64,000 bases of DNA from contig WTGY01000182.1 in NCBI GenBank assembly GCA_011523365.1, forward strand, positions 44,317 to 108,316. The letters run 5' to 3'. The notes under the pieces are model-generated. The model had not been told where the DNA came from, did not search any database, and saw only the letters and a list, made by a program, of their open reading frames with translations. Both the position numbers and the translations under genes were made by a program. The stretch comes from Caldilineaceae bacterium. GTDB lineage: Bacteria > Chloroflexota > Anaerolineae > Caldilineales > Caldilineaceae. How positions within the stretch are numbered: the first letter of the stretch is position 1; each line of letters opens with the position of its first letter. Shown here in pieces: positions 46,190-58,014 of this stretch.

Positions 46190-49111
46190 ATGGTTACCCG
46201 GCCCAGGCAGGGTCAGATCGATACAGACGTTGATCCCGAGAAAGGCAACGCATCGGCGCGGAGCGATGCGGACCGCCAGTTGCGGTGGACGGTCCGCCAG
46301 CTTGGCAACGTACTTGGCGAGACGATCGTCGAGCAGGAGGGCCAGGCAATTTTTGACCTTGTCGAAGACTTGCGGGCACTGACGCGCGCTCAGCGGCAGG
46401 GGGACCGAGACGCCGGAGCCCAGATCGAGCAGCTGACCGCGGACCTGGTCAGTGACTTCGACAGCACGTTGGGCGTGTTGAAGGCCTTTACTACCTATTT
46501 CCAGCTCGTAAACCTGGCAGAGGAGCAGCAGCGTGTGCGGGTCATTCGCCAGCGGACGGCAGAGGCGGAAGAGACTGATCGCCACATGCCTGAGACCATT
46601 GCGGCAGCCGTCACGAGGCTGCGAAAGGGGGGAACGCCGGCTTCTGAAGTGGGACGCCTGCTTGACGAGATGCTGATCAAACCGGTCTTCACGGCCCACC
46701 CTACCGAGGCCAAGCGCCGCACAATCCTTCTGAAGCTGCTCGACCTGACCAGATTACTGCGTGAGCTAGACTCGCACGTACTCTTGCCGAGTGAAGAAAG
46801 GGATAACTGGAATCAGATCCGTGAGATCGTAGTCTCACTGTGGCAGAGTGACGTCAATCGAGACCGACGTCCGGACGTGTTGGACGAGGTGCGCGAGGGG
46901 CTCTATTTCTTTGATACCACGCTGTTTGATCTGTTGCCGGAGATCTACAGCGAGTTGGGTCACGCGCTTGAAAGGGAATTTCCTGGCAGCATTTTCGATG
47001 AAGACGACGACGCGGGTTCAGACCGACTGCCCACTTTTCTGCGCTACGGTTCGTGGATCGGAGGAGACAGGGACGGCAACCCATTTGTAACTCAGGATGT
47101 CACTGAAGACGCCTTGCGTCAGCAGAAAGAGCAGGCACTCGAGCTCTATCGCCGTACTGTGGTCGGCATGTACGGGCATCTCAGCGTGGCCAACACACGC
47201 GGGGCCTTTTCGCAGGCGTTTCTCGACAGTTTGGCCGAGGACCTAGAGAGTGCACCGCCGAGCGACAAAGCTCGCCTGGAGCGCTTCTCGCTGGAACCTT
47301 ACCGCCAGAAGATGATCCTGATCTACCGGAGGCTGGGCGCGACCCTAGCCCAGAACAGGGAGTCGTGGCAAACGCAAAGACCTGACCCTTGGGCGTACAC
47401 CAACGCGGACGAATTTATCGCCGACCTGGAGCTCATCCAGGAGAGTTTGCGCGAGAACAAAGGAGACCGGCTGGCCAAAGGGCGCTTCGCCCGTCTGGTA
47501 CAGCAAGCACGTATTTTTGGCTTCCATCTGGCTTCCATGGACATTCGCCAGCACTCAGAGCGCCACTTCGAGGCGGTCGCCGAACTGGTGAACCGCTATT
47601 ACAGGGCGCAAGATCCTGATTTCGATTATCTGGGTCTTTCGGAAGAGGAGCGGACGCGGCTCCTGGTCGAAGAAATCGAGAGTCCGCGCCCGCTAACAGC
47701 CCGACTGCTCTACAGCAACGATACCAACGAGACGGTGGCCCTTTTCCGGCTCATCCGTCAGGCCCATGAGCGGATCGCGCCGCAGGCCATAGGCGCGTAC
47801 ATCATCAGCATGACCACTTCCGTCAGCCATGTATTGGAGGTCCTACTGCTGGCCAAGGACGCGGGCCTATTTGGCCGGATCGATATCGCGCCCCTCTTTG
47901 AAACGATTGACGACCTGGTCCGGGCGCCTGATGTGATGAAAGCGTTATTCAAGTCTCCGATCTACCGCAAACACCTGGCGCAGCGGGACAACTGCCAGGA
48001 GATTATGATCGGCTACAGCGACTCCAACAAGGACGGCGGCTATTTGCGCTCCAGCTGGTCGCTGTACCAGGCCCAGGAAAGACTGGCCCAGATTTGCAGC
48101 GCCTACGACGTAAAACTGATTCTCTTTCATGGGCGCGGCGGCTCGATCGGACGCGGCGGCGGGCCGGCCAATCGCGCCATTCTTGCGCAGCCTCCGGGAT
48201 CGGTCCAGGGGCGGATCAAGCTGACCGAGCAGGGGGAAGTGATCAGCGCCCGCTACAGCAACCGTGCCATTGCCAAGCGCCACCTTGAGCAGCTGGTCAA
48301 CGCAGTACTGATTGCAAGTTGTGAAACTAATCATCACTTCGTGAGCGACAGTTCGGGAAGCGAGAACTCCTTGCACTCTGTCAGTGAGGACTGGGTGAGG
48401 ATCCTGGAGGCGGCCAGCGAACTCTCTGAGCGAAAGTACCGTGCACTCGTAGAGAAACCTGCTTTCCTGAGCTACTTCCACGAGGCGACGCCGATCGAAC
48501 AACTGGCGCAGATGAATATCGGTTCGCGGCCAGCCAAGCGCCGCCAGACATCGGACATCTCAGACCTGCGCGCGATTCCGTGGGTATTTGCCTGGACCCA
48601 GAGCCGGGTGAACCTGCCTGGCTGGTACGGCCTAGGTACGGGATTGCAGGCAGAATCGGCTCATCGCATGGGAGTCTTTCGGGAGATGTACCACAACTGG
48701 CCCTTCTTCCGTACCGTCATTGACAGGGCGCAGCTCTCGATGCGCCGCGCCGATATGCCAATTGCCTCGCTCTACGCGTCTCTGGCGGCCGATGCGACGC
48801 GCACTGCGATTTTCGGCGAAATCATGGATGAGTTCCGTCGCACTGAACGGATCATATTGGAGATAACCGGCCAGGCGGCACTCCTTGACAACGAGCCATG
48901 GCTCCAACGCAGCATCAACCTGCGCAATCCCTATGTGGATCCGCTCAACTATATTCAGGTTGCGTTGCTAAGCAAGCAGCGAACCGGCGGAGAGCAGCAG
49001 TTGAATGACGCCCAAGCAGGTCGCGATGGGACCAAGGAAGATCCCCGCTTACGACAGGCGATCCTGCTGTCGATCAATGGAATCGCTGCCGGTTTACAGG
49101 CGACGGGCTGA
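46190..49111 (+). CDS. ppc: Phosphoenolpyruvate carboxylase
   Basis: A 973-residue enzyme that carboxylates PEP with bicarbonate to oxaloacetate. The first catalytic motif FTAHPTEAKRRTIL (active His near residue 169) and the second, IGYSDSNKDGGYLRS, are intact. The substrate-binding glycine loop is FHGRGGSIGRGGGP. The C-terminus ends in INGIAAGLQATG, close to the usual NTG ending. Neighbouring genes (cimA, leuBCD, gltBD) draw on pyruvate, 2-oxoglutarate and glutamate, so an anaplerotic role supporting amino-acid synthesis fits. Allosteric residues were not analysed. Confidence 0.97.
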   Translation: MVTRPRQGQIDTDVDPEKGNASARSDADRQLRWTVRQLGNVLGETIVEQEGQAIFDLVEDLRALTRAQRQGDRDAGAQIEQLTADLVSDFDSTLGVLKAFTTYFQLVNLAEEQQRVRVIRQRTAEAEETDRHMPETIAAAVTRLRKGGTPASEVGRLLDEMLIKPVFTAHPTEAKRRTILLKLLDLTRLLRELDSHVLLPSEERDNWNQIREIVVSLWQSDVNRDRRPDVLDEVREGLYFFDTTLFDLLPEIYSELGHALEREFPGSIFDEDDDAGSDRLPTFLRYGSWIGGDRDGNPFVTQDVTEDALRQQKEQALELYRRTVVGMYGHLSVANTRGAFSQAFLDSLAEDLESAPPSDKARLERFSLEPYRQKMILIYRRLGATLAQNRESWQTQRPDPWAYTNADEFIADLELIQESLRENKGDRLAKGRFARLVQQARIFGFHLASMDIRQHSERHFEAVAELVNRYYRAQDPDFDYLGLSEEERTRLLVEEIESPRPLTARLLYSNDTNETVALFRLIRQAHERIAPQAIGAYIISMTTSVSHVLEVLLLAKDAGLFGRIDIAPLFETIDDLVRAPDVMKALFKSPIYRKHLAQRDNCQEIMIGYSDSNKDGGYLRSSWSLYQAQERLAQICSAYDVKLILFHGRGGSIGRGGGPANRAILAQPPGSVQGRIKLTEQGEVISARYSNRAIAKRHLEQLVNAVLIASCETNHHFVSDSSGSENSLHSVSEDWVRILEAASELSERKYRALVEKPAFLSYFHEATPIEQLAQMNIGSRPAKRRQTSDISDLRAIPWVFAWTQSRVNLPGWYGLGTGLQAESAHRMGVFREMYHNWPFFRTVIDRAQLSMRRADMPIASLYASLAADATRTAIFGEIMDEFRRTERIILEITGQAALLDNEPWLQRSINLRNPYVDPLNYIQVALLSKQRTGGEQQLNDAQAGRDGTKEDPRLRQAILLSINGIAAGLQATG

Positions 49112-49200
49112 TAGGCGTGCGTCCCAGATTTGGAGTGGAAACAGTCTGGCAGGGAATCAGTGCCAGCGGCGGCTGGAATTGTTTACTGTGCTTTGGCTAG

Positions 49201-49517
49201 ACGCAGGGCAGGCACAAGGCCGGCACCTGCGGGGATCTGATGGGACTGGGGGGGCCGGTCTGGCTGGACACTTTCGATTAGGCACCCGTTACGAAAATCG
49301 ACACCAGGTCGATGAGGCATGTTGTTGGGGGGGGCGTTGCGGGGGCTCCGCCCCCGCACAAGGGAGGGCCGAATAGGCCCGACCGCCCAAAACTGCAGTA
49401 GTCAGTAGTCAGTGGACAGAGACGTCGCTTTGGGGGCCTCAGATTTGATCGCGGCGTGGCCATGTTTTGGTCTCGGCCAGAGGATTGCAAGAGATCACAC
49501 TCATTTTGGGATGCACG
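49201..49517 (+). repeat. Dispersed GC-rich intergenic repeat, copy C
   Basis: Matches copies A, B and D from GCAGGGCAGGCACAAGG through GGGCCGAATAGGCCCGACCG (to about 49390), then diverges and resumes only at the end (TTTTGGGATGCACG, 49504-49517). Its hairpin (49339-49357) has loop TCC instead of GGA, the reverse complement of the loop in copies A and B. The divergent part contains short direct repeats of AGTAGTC. Located between ppc and cimA; the remaining bases to 49584 show no gene. Confidence 0.85.
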
Positions 49518-49584
49518 CGGCCGACAGCGGGCAATAACGACAGATCGTCGCCAATCCTGGCGGCTCTAATGCGATTGGATTGAT

Positions 49585-51363
<1,779 letters not shown>

Positions 51364-51423
51364 TCTGGTGGGGTCACGCGGTTGACGCGGGCCGGCCATC
51401 TTTTAAACAAGAAAGAGAGTCCA

Positions 51424-53133
51424 ATGTCAGTCACAACCAGCCGTAAGCTCAACAAGTACAGCAGTGTGCTCACCCAGACGATCTCGCAGGTCGGCTCTCA
51501 GGCGATGCTTTACGGCGTCGGGCTGACCGACGAAGACATGCACAAGCCGCAGGTCGGCATCGCCTCGATGGGCTGGGAGGGCAACACGTGCAATATGCAC
51601 CTGAACGCTCTTTCGCGGCGGGTCAAGCAGGGGGTGCAGGAGGCCGGGGCGGTGGGCCTGATATTCCACACGATTGGCGTCAGCGACGGGATGTCCATGG
51701 GCACTGCCGGGATGAAGTTTTCGCTCCTGAGCCGGGACATTATTGCCGACTCGATCGAAGCGGTCATGCGGGCCCAGTGGTACGACGCCAATATCTCTCT
51801 GCCCGGTTGCGACAAGAACATGCCCGGTGTGTTGATGGCGATGGCGCGCGTCAACCGGCCCAGCCTGATGGTCTACGGGGGCACGATCAGCCCCGGTACT
51901 CTTCAGCAACCAGGAAACGGTAGCGTGCAGAAGCTGGATATCATCTCCGCTTTTGAGGCTTACGGGCAGTATCTGGCCGCGGACATTGACGAAGAGCAGA
52001 TGCGGGAGGTCCTGCGAAATGCCTGCCCTGGTGAAGGTGCGTGCGGCGGCATGTACACCGCCAACACCATGGCCTCCGCCATCGAGTCGCTGGGGATGAG
52101 CCTGCCTTACAGCTCCTCCTACCCGGCGACCAGCGAGGGCAAGCAGCAGGAGTGCCTGGAGGCAGGCGCGGCCATCGGCAACCTTTTGGAGCTGGACCTA
52201 AAACCGCTCGACATTCTAACCCGCGAGGCATTTGAGAACGCAATCACACTCACTGTAATCCTCGGCGGCTCGACCAACGCCGTGCTTCACCTGATGGCCA
52301 TCGCCAAGTCCACGAATGCCGAACTGACCATTGACGACTTCCAGGAGATTTCCGACCGTACGCCTCTGCTTGGCAATCTCAAGCCAAGCGGCGAGTACGT
52401 CATGGAAGACCTGTATGAGGTCGGCGGCGTTCCCGCAGTGCAGAAGATGCTGCTACGCGAGGGCTTCATTCATGGAGATTGCATGACTGTCACCGGCAAA
52501 ACGCTGGCGGAAAACCTTGAAACTGTTCCCGACCTGACAGAAGGTCAGAAGATCATCATGCCTGTGGACAAGCCCATCAAGGAGACCGGGCATTTGCAGA
52601 TCCTGTATGGCAACCTGGCCGAGACCGGCGCCGTCGCCAAAATAACCGGCAAAGAGGGCGTGCGTTTCAGAGGCCCCGCGGTCTGTTACGACTCGGAGGA
52701 AGACTGCCTAGCCGGCATCGAGAGCGACGAGGTCTTGCCCGGAAACGTCGTCGTCATCCGCTATGAGGGCCCCAAGGGAGGGCCGGGTATGCGTGAGATG
52801 CTCAGCATTACCGGCGCAATCATGGGGAAAGGGCTGGGCAGCGATGTCGCCCTGATCACTGACGGCCGCTTTTCCGGAGGCAGCCATGGCTTCGTCGTCG
52901 GGCACATCACGCCGGAGGCGCAGGAAGGCGGCCTGCTCGCGCTTGCGCAGAACGGCGATACGATTACCATCGACGCCGAGAACAATACTCTCACGCTTGA
53001 GGTTTCAGAAGAGGAGATTGACAGCCGTCGCGGCGCCTGGAGTCCGCCTGAATACAAGGCCAAGAGCGGCGTGCTTTGGAAGTACATCAGGACCGTTTCC
53101 AGCGCGTCCGAGGGCTGTGTCACCGACGCCTAA
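51424..53133 (+). CDS. ilvD: Dihydroxy-acid dehydratase
   Basis: A 569-residue Fe-S enzyme that dehydrates 2,3-dihydroxyisovalerate and the isoleucine analogue to 2-keto acids. Cluster and active-site motifs are seen in order: [34 protein letters not shown] and [14 protein letters not shown]. The short form fits archaeal/cyanobacterial-type enzymes, which carry a [2Fe-2S] cluster. The ATG at 51424 is preceded by AGAAAGAGAG; an upstream start at 51382 is unlikely. It follows cimA by 60 bases and completes the branched-chain pathway of the window apart from transaminase. Confidence 0.95.
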   Translation: MSVTTSRKLNKYSSVLTQTISQVGSQAMLYGVGLTDEDMHKPQVGIASMGWEGNTCNMHLNALSRRVKQGVQEAGAVGLIFHTIGVSDGMSMGTAGMKFSLLSRDIIADSIEAVMRAQWYDANISLPGCDKNMPGVLMAMARVNRPSLMVYGGTISPGTLQQPGNGSVQKLDIISAFEAYGQYLAADIDEEQMREVLRNACPGEGACGGMYTANTMASAIESLGMSLPYSSSYPATSEGKQQECLEAGAAIGNLLELDLKPLDILTREAFENAITLTVILGGSTNAVLHLMAIAKSTNAELTIDDFQEISDRTPLLGNLKPSGEYVMEDLYEVGGVPAVQKMLLREGFIHGDCMTVTGKTLAENLETVPDLTEGQKIIMPVDKPIKETGHLQILYGNLAETGAVAKITGKEGVRFRGPAVCYDSEEDCLAGIESDEVLPGNVVVIRYEGPKGGPGMREMLSITGAIMGKGLGSDVALITDGRFSGGSHGFVVGHITPEAQEGGLLALAQNGDTITIDAENNTLTLEVSEEEIDSRRGAWSPPEYKAKSGVLWKYIRTVSSASEGCVTDA

Positions 53134-53188
53134 GCCCTAATCGCTCGACTGGGACCGCAGGCAGAAAACTCTTATGGGAGCAGCATTC

Positions 53189-54046
53189 ATGAATTCTGGC
53201 AACAGCGCCCTCCGTCTGGGCACGTCGACCTACTCCTACTGGCACTTCACGCCGGAGAAAACGCCGATCGAGTCGGTGCTCGACGCTGCAGCCGAGCTTG
53301 GCCTATCAGGGGTGGAGATTCTGCACCGTCAGATGGAATCGGAGGAGAACGCTTATCTGCAGAGGCTCAAGCGACATGCCTTCACTCTCGGCCTCGACCT
53401 TTATAACCTCTCGATTCACCAGGACTTTGTTCACGACGATGCGGACGTGCGCCAACAGCACATCGACCACACTCTCCACTGCATCGATCTCGCCCACGAA
53501 ATGGGCATACCGTCTATCCGAGTGAACTCGGGCGGTTTCCGCAAACAGGGCAGCTTCGACGATCTGATCAAGGCGAAGGGGTGGGTTGAGCCGTGGGAAG
53601 GCTTCACGACGGATGACGGCTTCGGTTGGGTGACGGACGCCATCGAGCGCTGCCTGCCGCACGCTGAGAGGCGGGGCGTGCTTCTGCTACTTGAAAACCA
53701 CTGGGGCCTGACCACTTTCGCCGATGACATGGCGCGCATCATCGAGACGATCGACTCTCCCTGGCTGCAGGCGATCCTCGACATGGGCAACTTTCTTTTC
53801 GAGGAGGACATGTACGAGGCTATGGGGCGCATCGCGCCGTACGTGAGATTGGCCCATGCCAAGACCTATCCAGGCGGGGGTTCCTGGTACAGTCTCGACC
53901 TCGATTACGGCCGCATCTTCCGCATTCTCCTCAACGCAGGCTGGCGCGGCTATTGCTCTATTGAGATGGAAGGCGCAGAGGACGCGTCAACGGCAGTTCC
54001 AAAGAGCATCGAGATGCTGCGCCAAGCCTGGGGCGATGCCATATGA
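53189..54046 (+). CDS. Sugar phosphate isomerase/epimerase family protein
   Basis: A protein of about 285 residues of the xylose isomerase-like TIM-barrel family. Motifs are LRLGTSTYSYWHF at the start, SGVEILHRQME, LSIHQDFVHDD, IRVNSGGFRKQG and LLLENHWGLTT, with the metal-binding Glu/His/Asp residues of this fold (ENHWG, AILDMGNF, LAHAKTY, CSIEMEG). The start chosen is the second ATG (53189), which has GGGAG eight bases upstream; the first (53174) would add five residues. Members act as isomerases, epimerases or lyases in sugar or inositol catabolism. It sits after ilvD but is unrelated to that pathway. Confidence 0.83.
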   Translation: MNSGNSALRLGTSTYSYWHFTPEKTPIESVLDAAAELGLSGVEILHRQMESEENAYLQRLKRHAFTLGLDLYNLSIHQDFVHDDADVRQQHIDHTLHCIDLAHEMGIPSIRVNSGGFRKQGSFDDLIKAKGWVEPWEGFTTDDGFGWVTDAIERCLPHAERRGVLLLLENHWGLTTFADDMARIIETIDSPWLQAILDMGNFLFEEDMYEAMGRIAPYVRLAHAKTYPGGGSWYSLDLDYGRIFRILLNAGWRGYCSIEMEGAEDASTAVPKSIEMLRQAWGDAI

Positions 54047-54107
54047 GGTTTTGTGCTGAGAGGAAGGACCTGAGGAACAGGTGAATTGTAGAAGTCCTCA
54101 ACCACGA

Positions 54108-54195
54108 GGGCACCCACAAGGGGTGCCCCTATGGGGCTTTACGGCACGACGGCCCTTCTGGGGTGCGGGCTTGGGCACCCACAAGGGGTGCCCCT
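54108..54195. repeat. Two hairpin repeats at a convergent gene end
   Basis: GGGCACCCACAAGGGGTGCC followed by CCT occurs twice, at 54108-54130 and 54173-54195, 65 bases apart. Each folds into an 8-bp stem with loop ACAA. They lie between a + strand gene ending at 54046 and a minus-strand gene ending at 54235 and may act as a bidirectional terminator. Their pattern (xxCACAAGGxx...CCCCTAC) resembles the opening hairpin of the dispersed repeat. Confidence 0.6.
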
Positions 54196-54234
54196 ACGGT
54201 GGGGTGGCCGGGCGGAGGGGCTTGCAAACGTGTC

Positions 54235-55860
54235 TCAGATGCTTGCGTACCTTTCGCGCAGCACTTTCTTGTCGAACTTGCCCGTTCCGGTCTTTGGAAT
54301 TTCGTCAATAAATTCGTAGCCGTCCGGCAACCACCATTTTGCAACCTGCTGTCCCAAGAAGCTGCCTAGCTCTTCAGCGCCAGGCTGGGTCCCGCCGTCG
54401 GTAGGTACAACTACCGCCAGCGGGCGCTCGCCCCAGCGTTCGTTGGGCACAGCGATAACGGCTGCCTCCAGCACTTGTGGATGGGCCATCAGGAGATTCT
54501 CCAGCTCCACGGATGAGATCCACTCACCGCCGCTTCTCACCAGATCCTTTGTGCGATCGGTGATCGACATGAACCCGTCAGGGGAGATCGTGACCACATC
54601 CCCGGTGCGAAACCATCCGTCTTCGGTAAAGCTGTCGTCGCCGCCCTCCAGCTTGTAGTAAGCTTGCGCCACCCACGGCCCACGCACGTGCAGTTCGCCG
54701 AACGTCTCACCATCCCAAGGCAGCTCCTGACCCGCCTCGTCCACGATGCGCATGTCGACGCCGGAGATTGGATAGCCCTGCCGGGCCTTGACGTCCCACT
54801 TCTGCTCCTGCGGAAGGTCGTGGTGGTGGCTGAGCAACTTCGATACCGTCCCCAAGGGCGACATTTCGGTCATGCCCCAAGCGTGAACGACGTTCACGTC
54901 CAACTCTTTTTCATAGGCTTCGATCAGGCTGCGGGGCATGGCCGAACCGCCGACCACCAGCGCGCGGATACATGAGATGTCACGCGGGTTCTGCTTCAGG
55001 TCGTGGTATAGCCCGTTCCAGATGGTGGGCACGCCGGCGGCGACGGTCACCCGCTCTGTCTCGATCAGATCTGCGAGCGCGGCCGGTTGCATGTGCGGAC
55101 CTGGCATCACCAGGTTTGCCCCTGTATTCACCGATGCGTAGGGTAGGCCCCAGGCCATGGCGTGGAACTGCGGCACGACCGGAAGGACCACATCGTTCTC
55201 GGTGAGCCCTACCGCAGCGGCCTGGCACGACCCTACCGTATGCAGATACATCGAGCGGTGACTGTAGAGCGCGCCCTTGGGGTGGCCTGTCGTGCCGCTG
55301 GTGTAACAGAGCCCCATGGCCTGGTTCTCACCTTCCACCCTCCAGCCGTACTCATCGTCCGCTGCCGCCATCAAGGTCTCATAATCGTGTACCTGGCCAG
55401 GAAGTTTGGCCGCTGCCGAGCCCTCCTGTCTGTTGAAAAGCACGAAATGGTCGACCCCGCTGATCTTCTCACCCAGACCTTCCATCAGCGGCAACAGCGT
55501 CGCGTCAATGAAGATCACCTTGTCTTCGGCATGATTGATGATGTAGGCAAGCTGGTCGGGAAAGAGGCGAATGTTCAGTGTATGTACGACAGCGCCGGCG
55601 CCAGGCGCAGCGAAGTAGAGCTCCACGTGCTGGTAGTTGTTCCAGGCGAAGGTGCCGACGCGGTCGCCAGGTAGCACACCCAGCCCTTCGAGCACGTTGC
55701 AGAGCCGTTTCACCCGACTGTAGAGGTCACTGTAAGAATACTCGTGGAGCGTGCCGTCAGGCAGCTTGGTCTTGATCTGCTTGTAGGGATAAAGTCGATT
55801 CCCGTGTTCCAAAATGCGGTCAATCGTGAGCTGATAGTCCATCATCAGGCCGGAAAGCAT
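54235..55860 (-). CDS. Acyl-CoA synthetase (AMP-forming)
   Basis: A 541-residue ANL-superfamily ligase that activates a fatty or other carboxylic acid to its CoA thioester through an acyl-AMP. The P-loop motif [16 protein letters not shown] is at about 185-200. The aryl/acyl pocket region contains [13 protein letters not shown], and the hinge/C-terminal domain has [27 protein letters not shown] and [14 protein letters not shown]. The catalytic Lys is in [15 protein letters not shown]. The ATG at 55860 has an AAGGAG ribosome-binding site. It lies downstream of an acyl-CoA dehydrogenase on the same strand, suggesting beta-oxidation or a related catabolic pathway. Chain length is uncertain; sequence resembles medium/long-chain ligases. 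Confidence 0.92.
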   Translation of the reverse strand: MLSGLMMDYQLTIDRILEHGNRLYPYKQIKTKLPDGTLHEYSYSDLYSRVKRLCNVLEGLGVLPGDRVGTFAWNNYQHVELYFAAPGAGAVVHTLNIRLFPDQLAYIINHAEDKVIFIDATLLPLMEGLGEKISGVDHFVLFNRQEGSAAAKLPGQVHDYETLMAAADDEYGWRVEGENQAMGLCYTSGTTGHPKGALYSHRSMYLHTVGSCQAAAVGLTENDVVLPVVPQFHAMAWGLPYASVNTGANLVMPGPHMQPAALADLIETERVTVAAGVPTIWNGLYHDLKQNPRDISCIRALVVGGSAMPRSLIEAYEKELDVNVVHAWGMTEMSPLGTVSKLLSHHHDLPQEQKWDVKARQGYPISGVDMRIVDEAGQELPWDGETFGELHVRGPWVAQAYYKLEGGDDSFTEDGWFRTGDVVTISPDGFMSITDRTKDLVRSGGEWISSVELENLLMAHPQVLEAAVIAVPNERWGERPLAVVVPTDGGTQPGAEELGSFLGQQVAKWWLPDGYEFIDEIPKTGTGKFDKKVLRERYASI

Positions 55861-56063
55861 ACGACTGCTCCTTGGCTACCTACGATAATTTCGATGCCGG
55901 TGGGTTGGGGTGTGCTGTGGAGATTGTAGTACCTGCCAGCCGTTTGGTCAACCGGCGGCTCCTTACCTGAATCAAACTTGGGGACGGGGCTTGCCTTTCA
56001 TCTGGCTAAAATCTCGCGGCTCATTAACCCAGTCCTTCGAGTACTTTCCCCTTTTCACTGCAG

Positions 56064-57236
56064 TCAGACGAACGCGCCCATACCCGTGATTTCCCGACCG
56101 GCGATAAGGAGGTTAATCTCGTTAGTCCCCTCATAGGTGTATGTGGCCTCGACGTCGGTGAACAGGCGCGCAACATGGTTGTCGATCAGAATGCCGTTTC
56201 CGCCCAGTATCTCGCGGGCTAACGCTGCTGCGCGCCTTGCCTTGGCCGCGCACGCCTGTTTCGCCAGCGAGAGCTGACCTGGGGTTGCTGCGCCTGTCTC
56301 CATCAGCTTTGCAAGCCGCCAGACCAGCAACTGCCCCTGTGCCAGGTCGGCGGCCATCTCCACAAGTTTGGCCTGGATTAGCTGAAAGGCAGCGATCGGT
56401 TTGCCAAACTGTTCCCTTTCGCAGGCATAGTTCAGTGCGAATTCGTAGCAGCCGGCGGCGAGGCCGACGGCTTCCCATGCGACGCCCGCACGAGTGTTAG
56501 CCAGGACCGCCGTCAGGTCGCGAAAGCTGTTACAACCCGCGAGCCGGTTGGCCGCCGGCAGATGCACATCTTCGAGCGTGATTTCGGCCTGGTGCACGGC
56601 CCGTTTGGCGATCTTGCCCTTCATCGCCAACGCGGTAAAGCCGGGCAGCTGTCCGGGATCCTCAAGGACGAAGCCACCGAAGCGTCCGGTCTCGTCGCGC
56701 GCCCAGACAATGATCAGGTCGGCAGTCGTCCCGTTGCCGATCCACCGTTTTTGGCCATTTAGAACGTAGTGGGTTCCCACACGCTGGGCTGTCGTCAGCA
56801 CGTGCGCCGCGTCCGATCCTCTTTCCGGCTCAGTCAGGGCAAACGCGCCAAGCCGATCCATCCTCGCCATCGCCGGCAGCCAGCGCTCCTTCTGCTCCTC
56901 CGAGCCCAGCATTCCGATCGAACCCATCGCCAACCCGGAATGCACACCGAATAGCGTACTGACTGAGCCATCCACCCGGCAGATCTCATACTTCACCAAC
57001 CCGTCACTAACACAGTCGAGCCCCGCGCAGCCGTACCCATTTTGCGTTCCACCCATGATGGGTAGTTCACGCAGCCCCAGAGCCAAATCAAGCGCAATCT
57101 CGCCGCGCTCCCAGTAGTCATTTATCCTTGGCTTTACTTCATTCTCCATATACTTCCGGACTTCGTCGCGCAGTTCCCTTTGAGGTGGCGTCAAGAGATC
57201 ATCAAATTGAAACAGGTCCAAAACAGGCGTCGTCAT
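56064..57236 (-). CDS. Acyl-CoA dehydrogenase, glutaryl-CoA dehydrogenase-like
   Basis: A 390-residue FAD flavoenzyme that oxidises an acyl-CoA at C2-C3. The N-terminal helical domain is followed by FALTEPERGSDAAHV and RWIGNGTTADLIIVWA (flavin contacts). REQFGKPIAAFQLIQAKL follows, and the catalytic Glu sits in TYEGTNEINLLIAGREITG. The last motif and the VHSGLAMGSIGMLGSEEQ region resemble glutaryl-CoA dehydrogenase more than short-chain enzymes, but substrate residues were not verified. The ATG follows AGGGGACTAAA. It is upstream of the acyl-CoA synthetase gene and probably in the same catabolic transcript. Confidence 0.92.
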   Translation of the reverse strand: MTTPVLDLFQFDDLLTPPQRELRDEVRKYMENEVKPRINDYWERGEIALDLALGLRELPIMGGTQNGYGCAGLDCVSDGLVKYEICRVDGSVSTLFGVHSGLAMGSIGMLGSEEQKERWLPAMARMDRLGAFALTEPERGSDAAHVLTTAQRVGTHYVLNGQKRWIGNGTTADLIIVWARDETGRFGGFVLEDPGQLPGFTALAMKGKIAKRAVHQAEITLEDVHLPAANRLAGCNSFRDLTAVLANTRAGVAWEAVGLAAGCYEFALNYACEREQFGKPIAAFQLIQAKLVEMAADLAQGQLLVWRLAKLMETGAATPGQLSLAKQACAAKARRAAALAREILGGNGILIDNHVARLFTDVEATYTYEGTNEINLLIAGREITGMGAFV

Positions 57237-58014
57237 TTTAGTCCCCTATTGAATTGGTCTAGATTTCTGTACTGTAGAACTTCCGACCGGACTTTGCAGT
57301 TCCGAGGAAAAGCTTCATGTTCAGTAGGCATTTCGGTAGGTGAAGCATGTCTGGTAGCCGTGTTCCAACTGGAAGCTATTTCCTCTGCAAGCTCTACTCT
57401 AGAGCCTAAGTGGTCATACTTATGTCCCCTATAATACAGGAGGTGTGGCACAGAGAGGATGAGAGGGGACGAATGCATCTACGAAAGACGAGGATAAACT
57501 CGAAAATCGGGGGCTGGGAAGGCGTGCGATGCTGGTGTAGAGAAGTGGGGGAGCTCTGCAACGCCAAATCCCTGGCAGGGCCCAATGCCAGTCGCGTCAG
57601 ATTCTTGACCATTTATGTAGGCGTTGTATGGCTTTTCGCCGAAGGCGTTTTCGCCTTACATTGCGTGGCGAAAGCAACGATCGTCGCGACAGCGGTCAGG
57701 AGCAGAGGCAGGAATAACAGATCGACACCGTTCTATAAGTCGAAGGGGGCCGAGAAAGTGCATATAGTCCAAGGCGCCCAACGAACAAGTGTAGGGCCCC
57801 GATAGTCCCGTAATGGTTCGCTTCCAAGCAAAGTTATCAGTCTCAGTTTGCGGAGGAAGGCTTTGGGCAACCAGCTTTCCACAGCACGTTTCTGGTCTGG
57901 AAGTTGCTACCAGGCGGCTTCAAGAGAGGTGACTGGGACAGTCTGAGCCGATGGCTCTACTTCGCATGCCCAGAGTCCGATGCGGGTGCCAACGGCGGCC
58001 CGTTAAAAGTTCAT
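57237..58014. other. Gap with nested hairpin, no gene recognised
   Basis: No frame here is convincing. A TATAAT at 57431-57436 followed by AGGAGGTG could be a promoter/ribosome-binding pair, but the frame after it shows no family. At 57631-57675 a hairpin AAGGCG-TTTT-CGCCTT (57642-57657) is enclosed by a stem GCTTTTCGCC/GGCGAAAGC, giving a structured element. Confidence 0.45.

Noticed and set aside
57410..57805. 131-codon frame following a TATAAT and AGGAGGTG
   Set aside because: Composition and sequence resemble no protein family and the putative ribosome-binding site does not fit its start.
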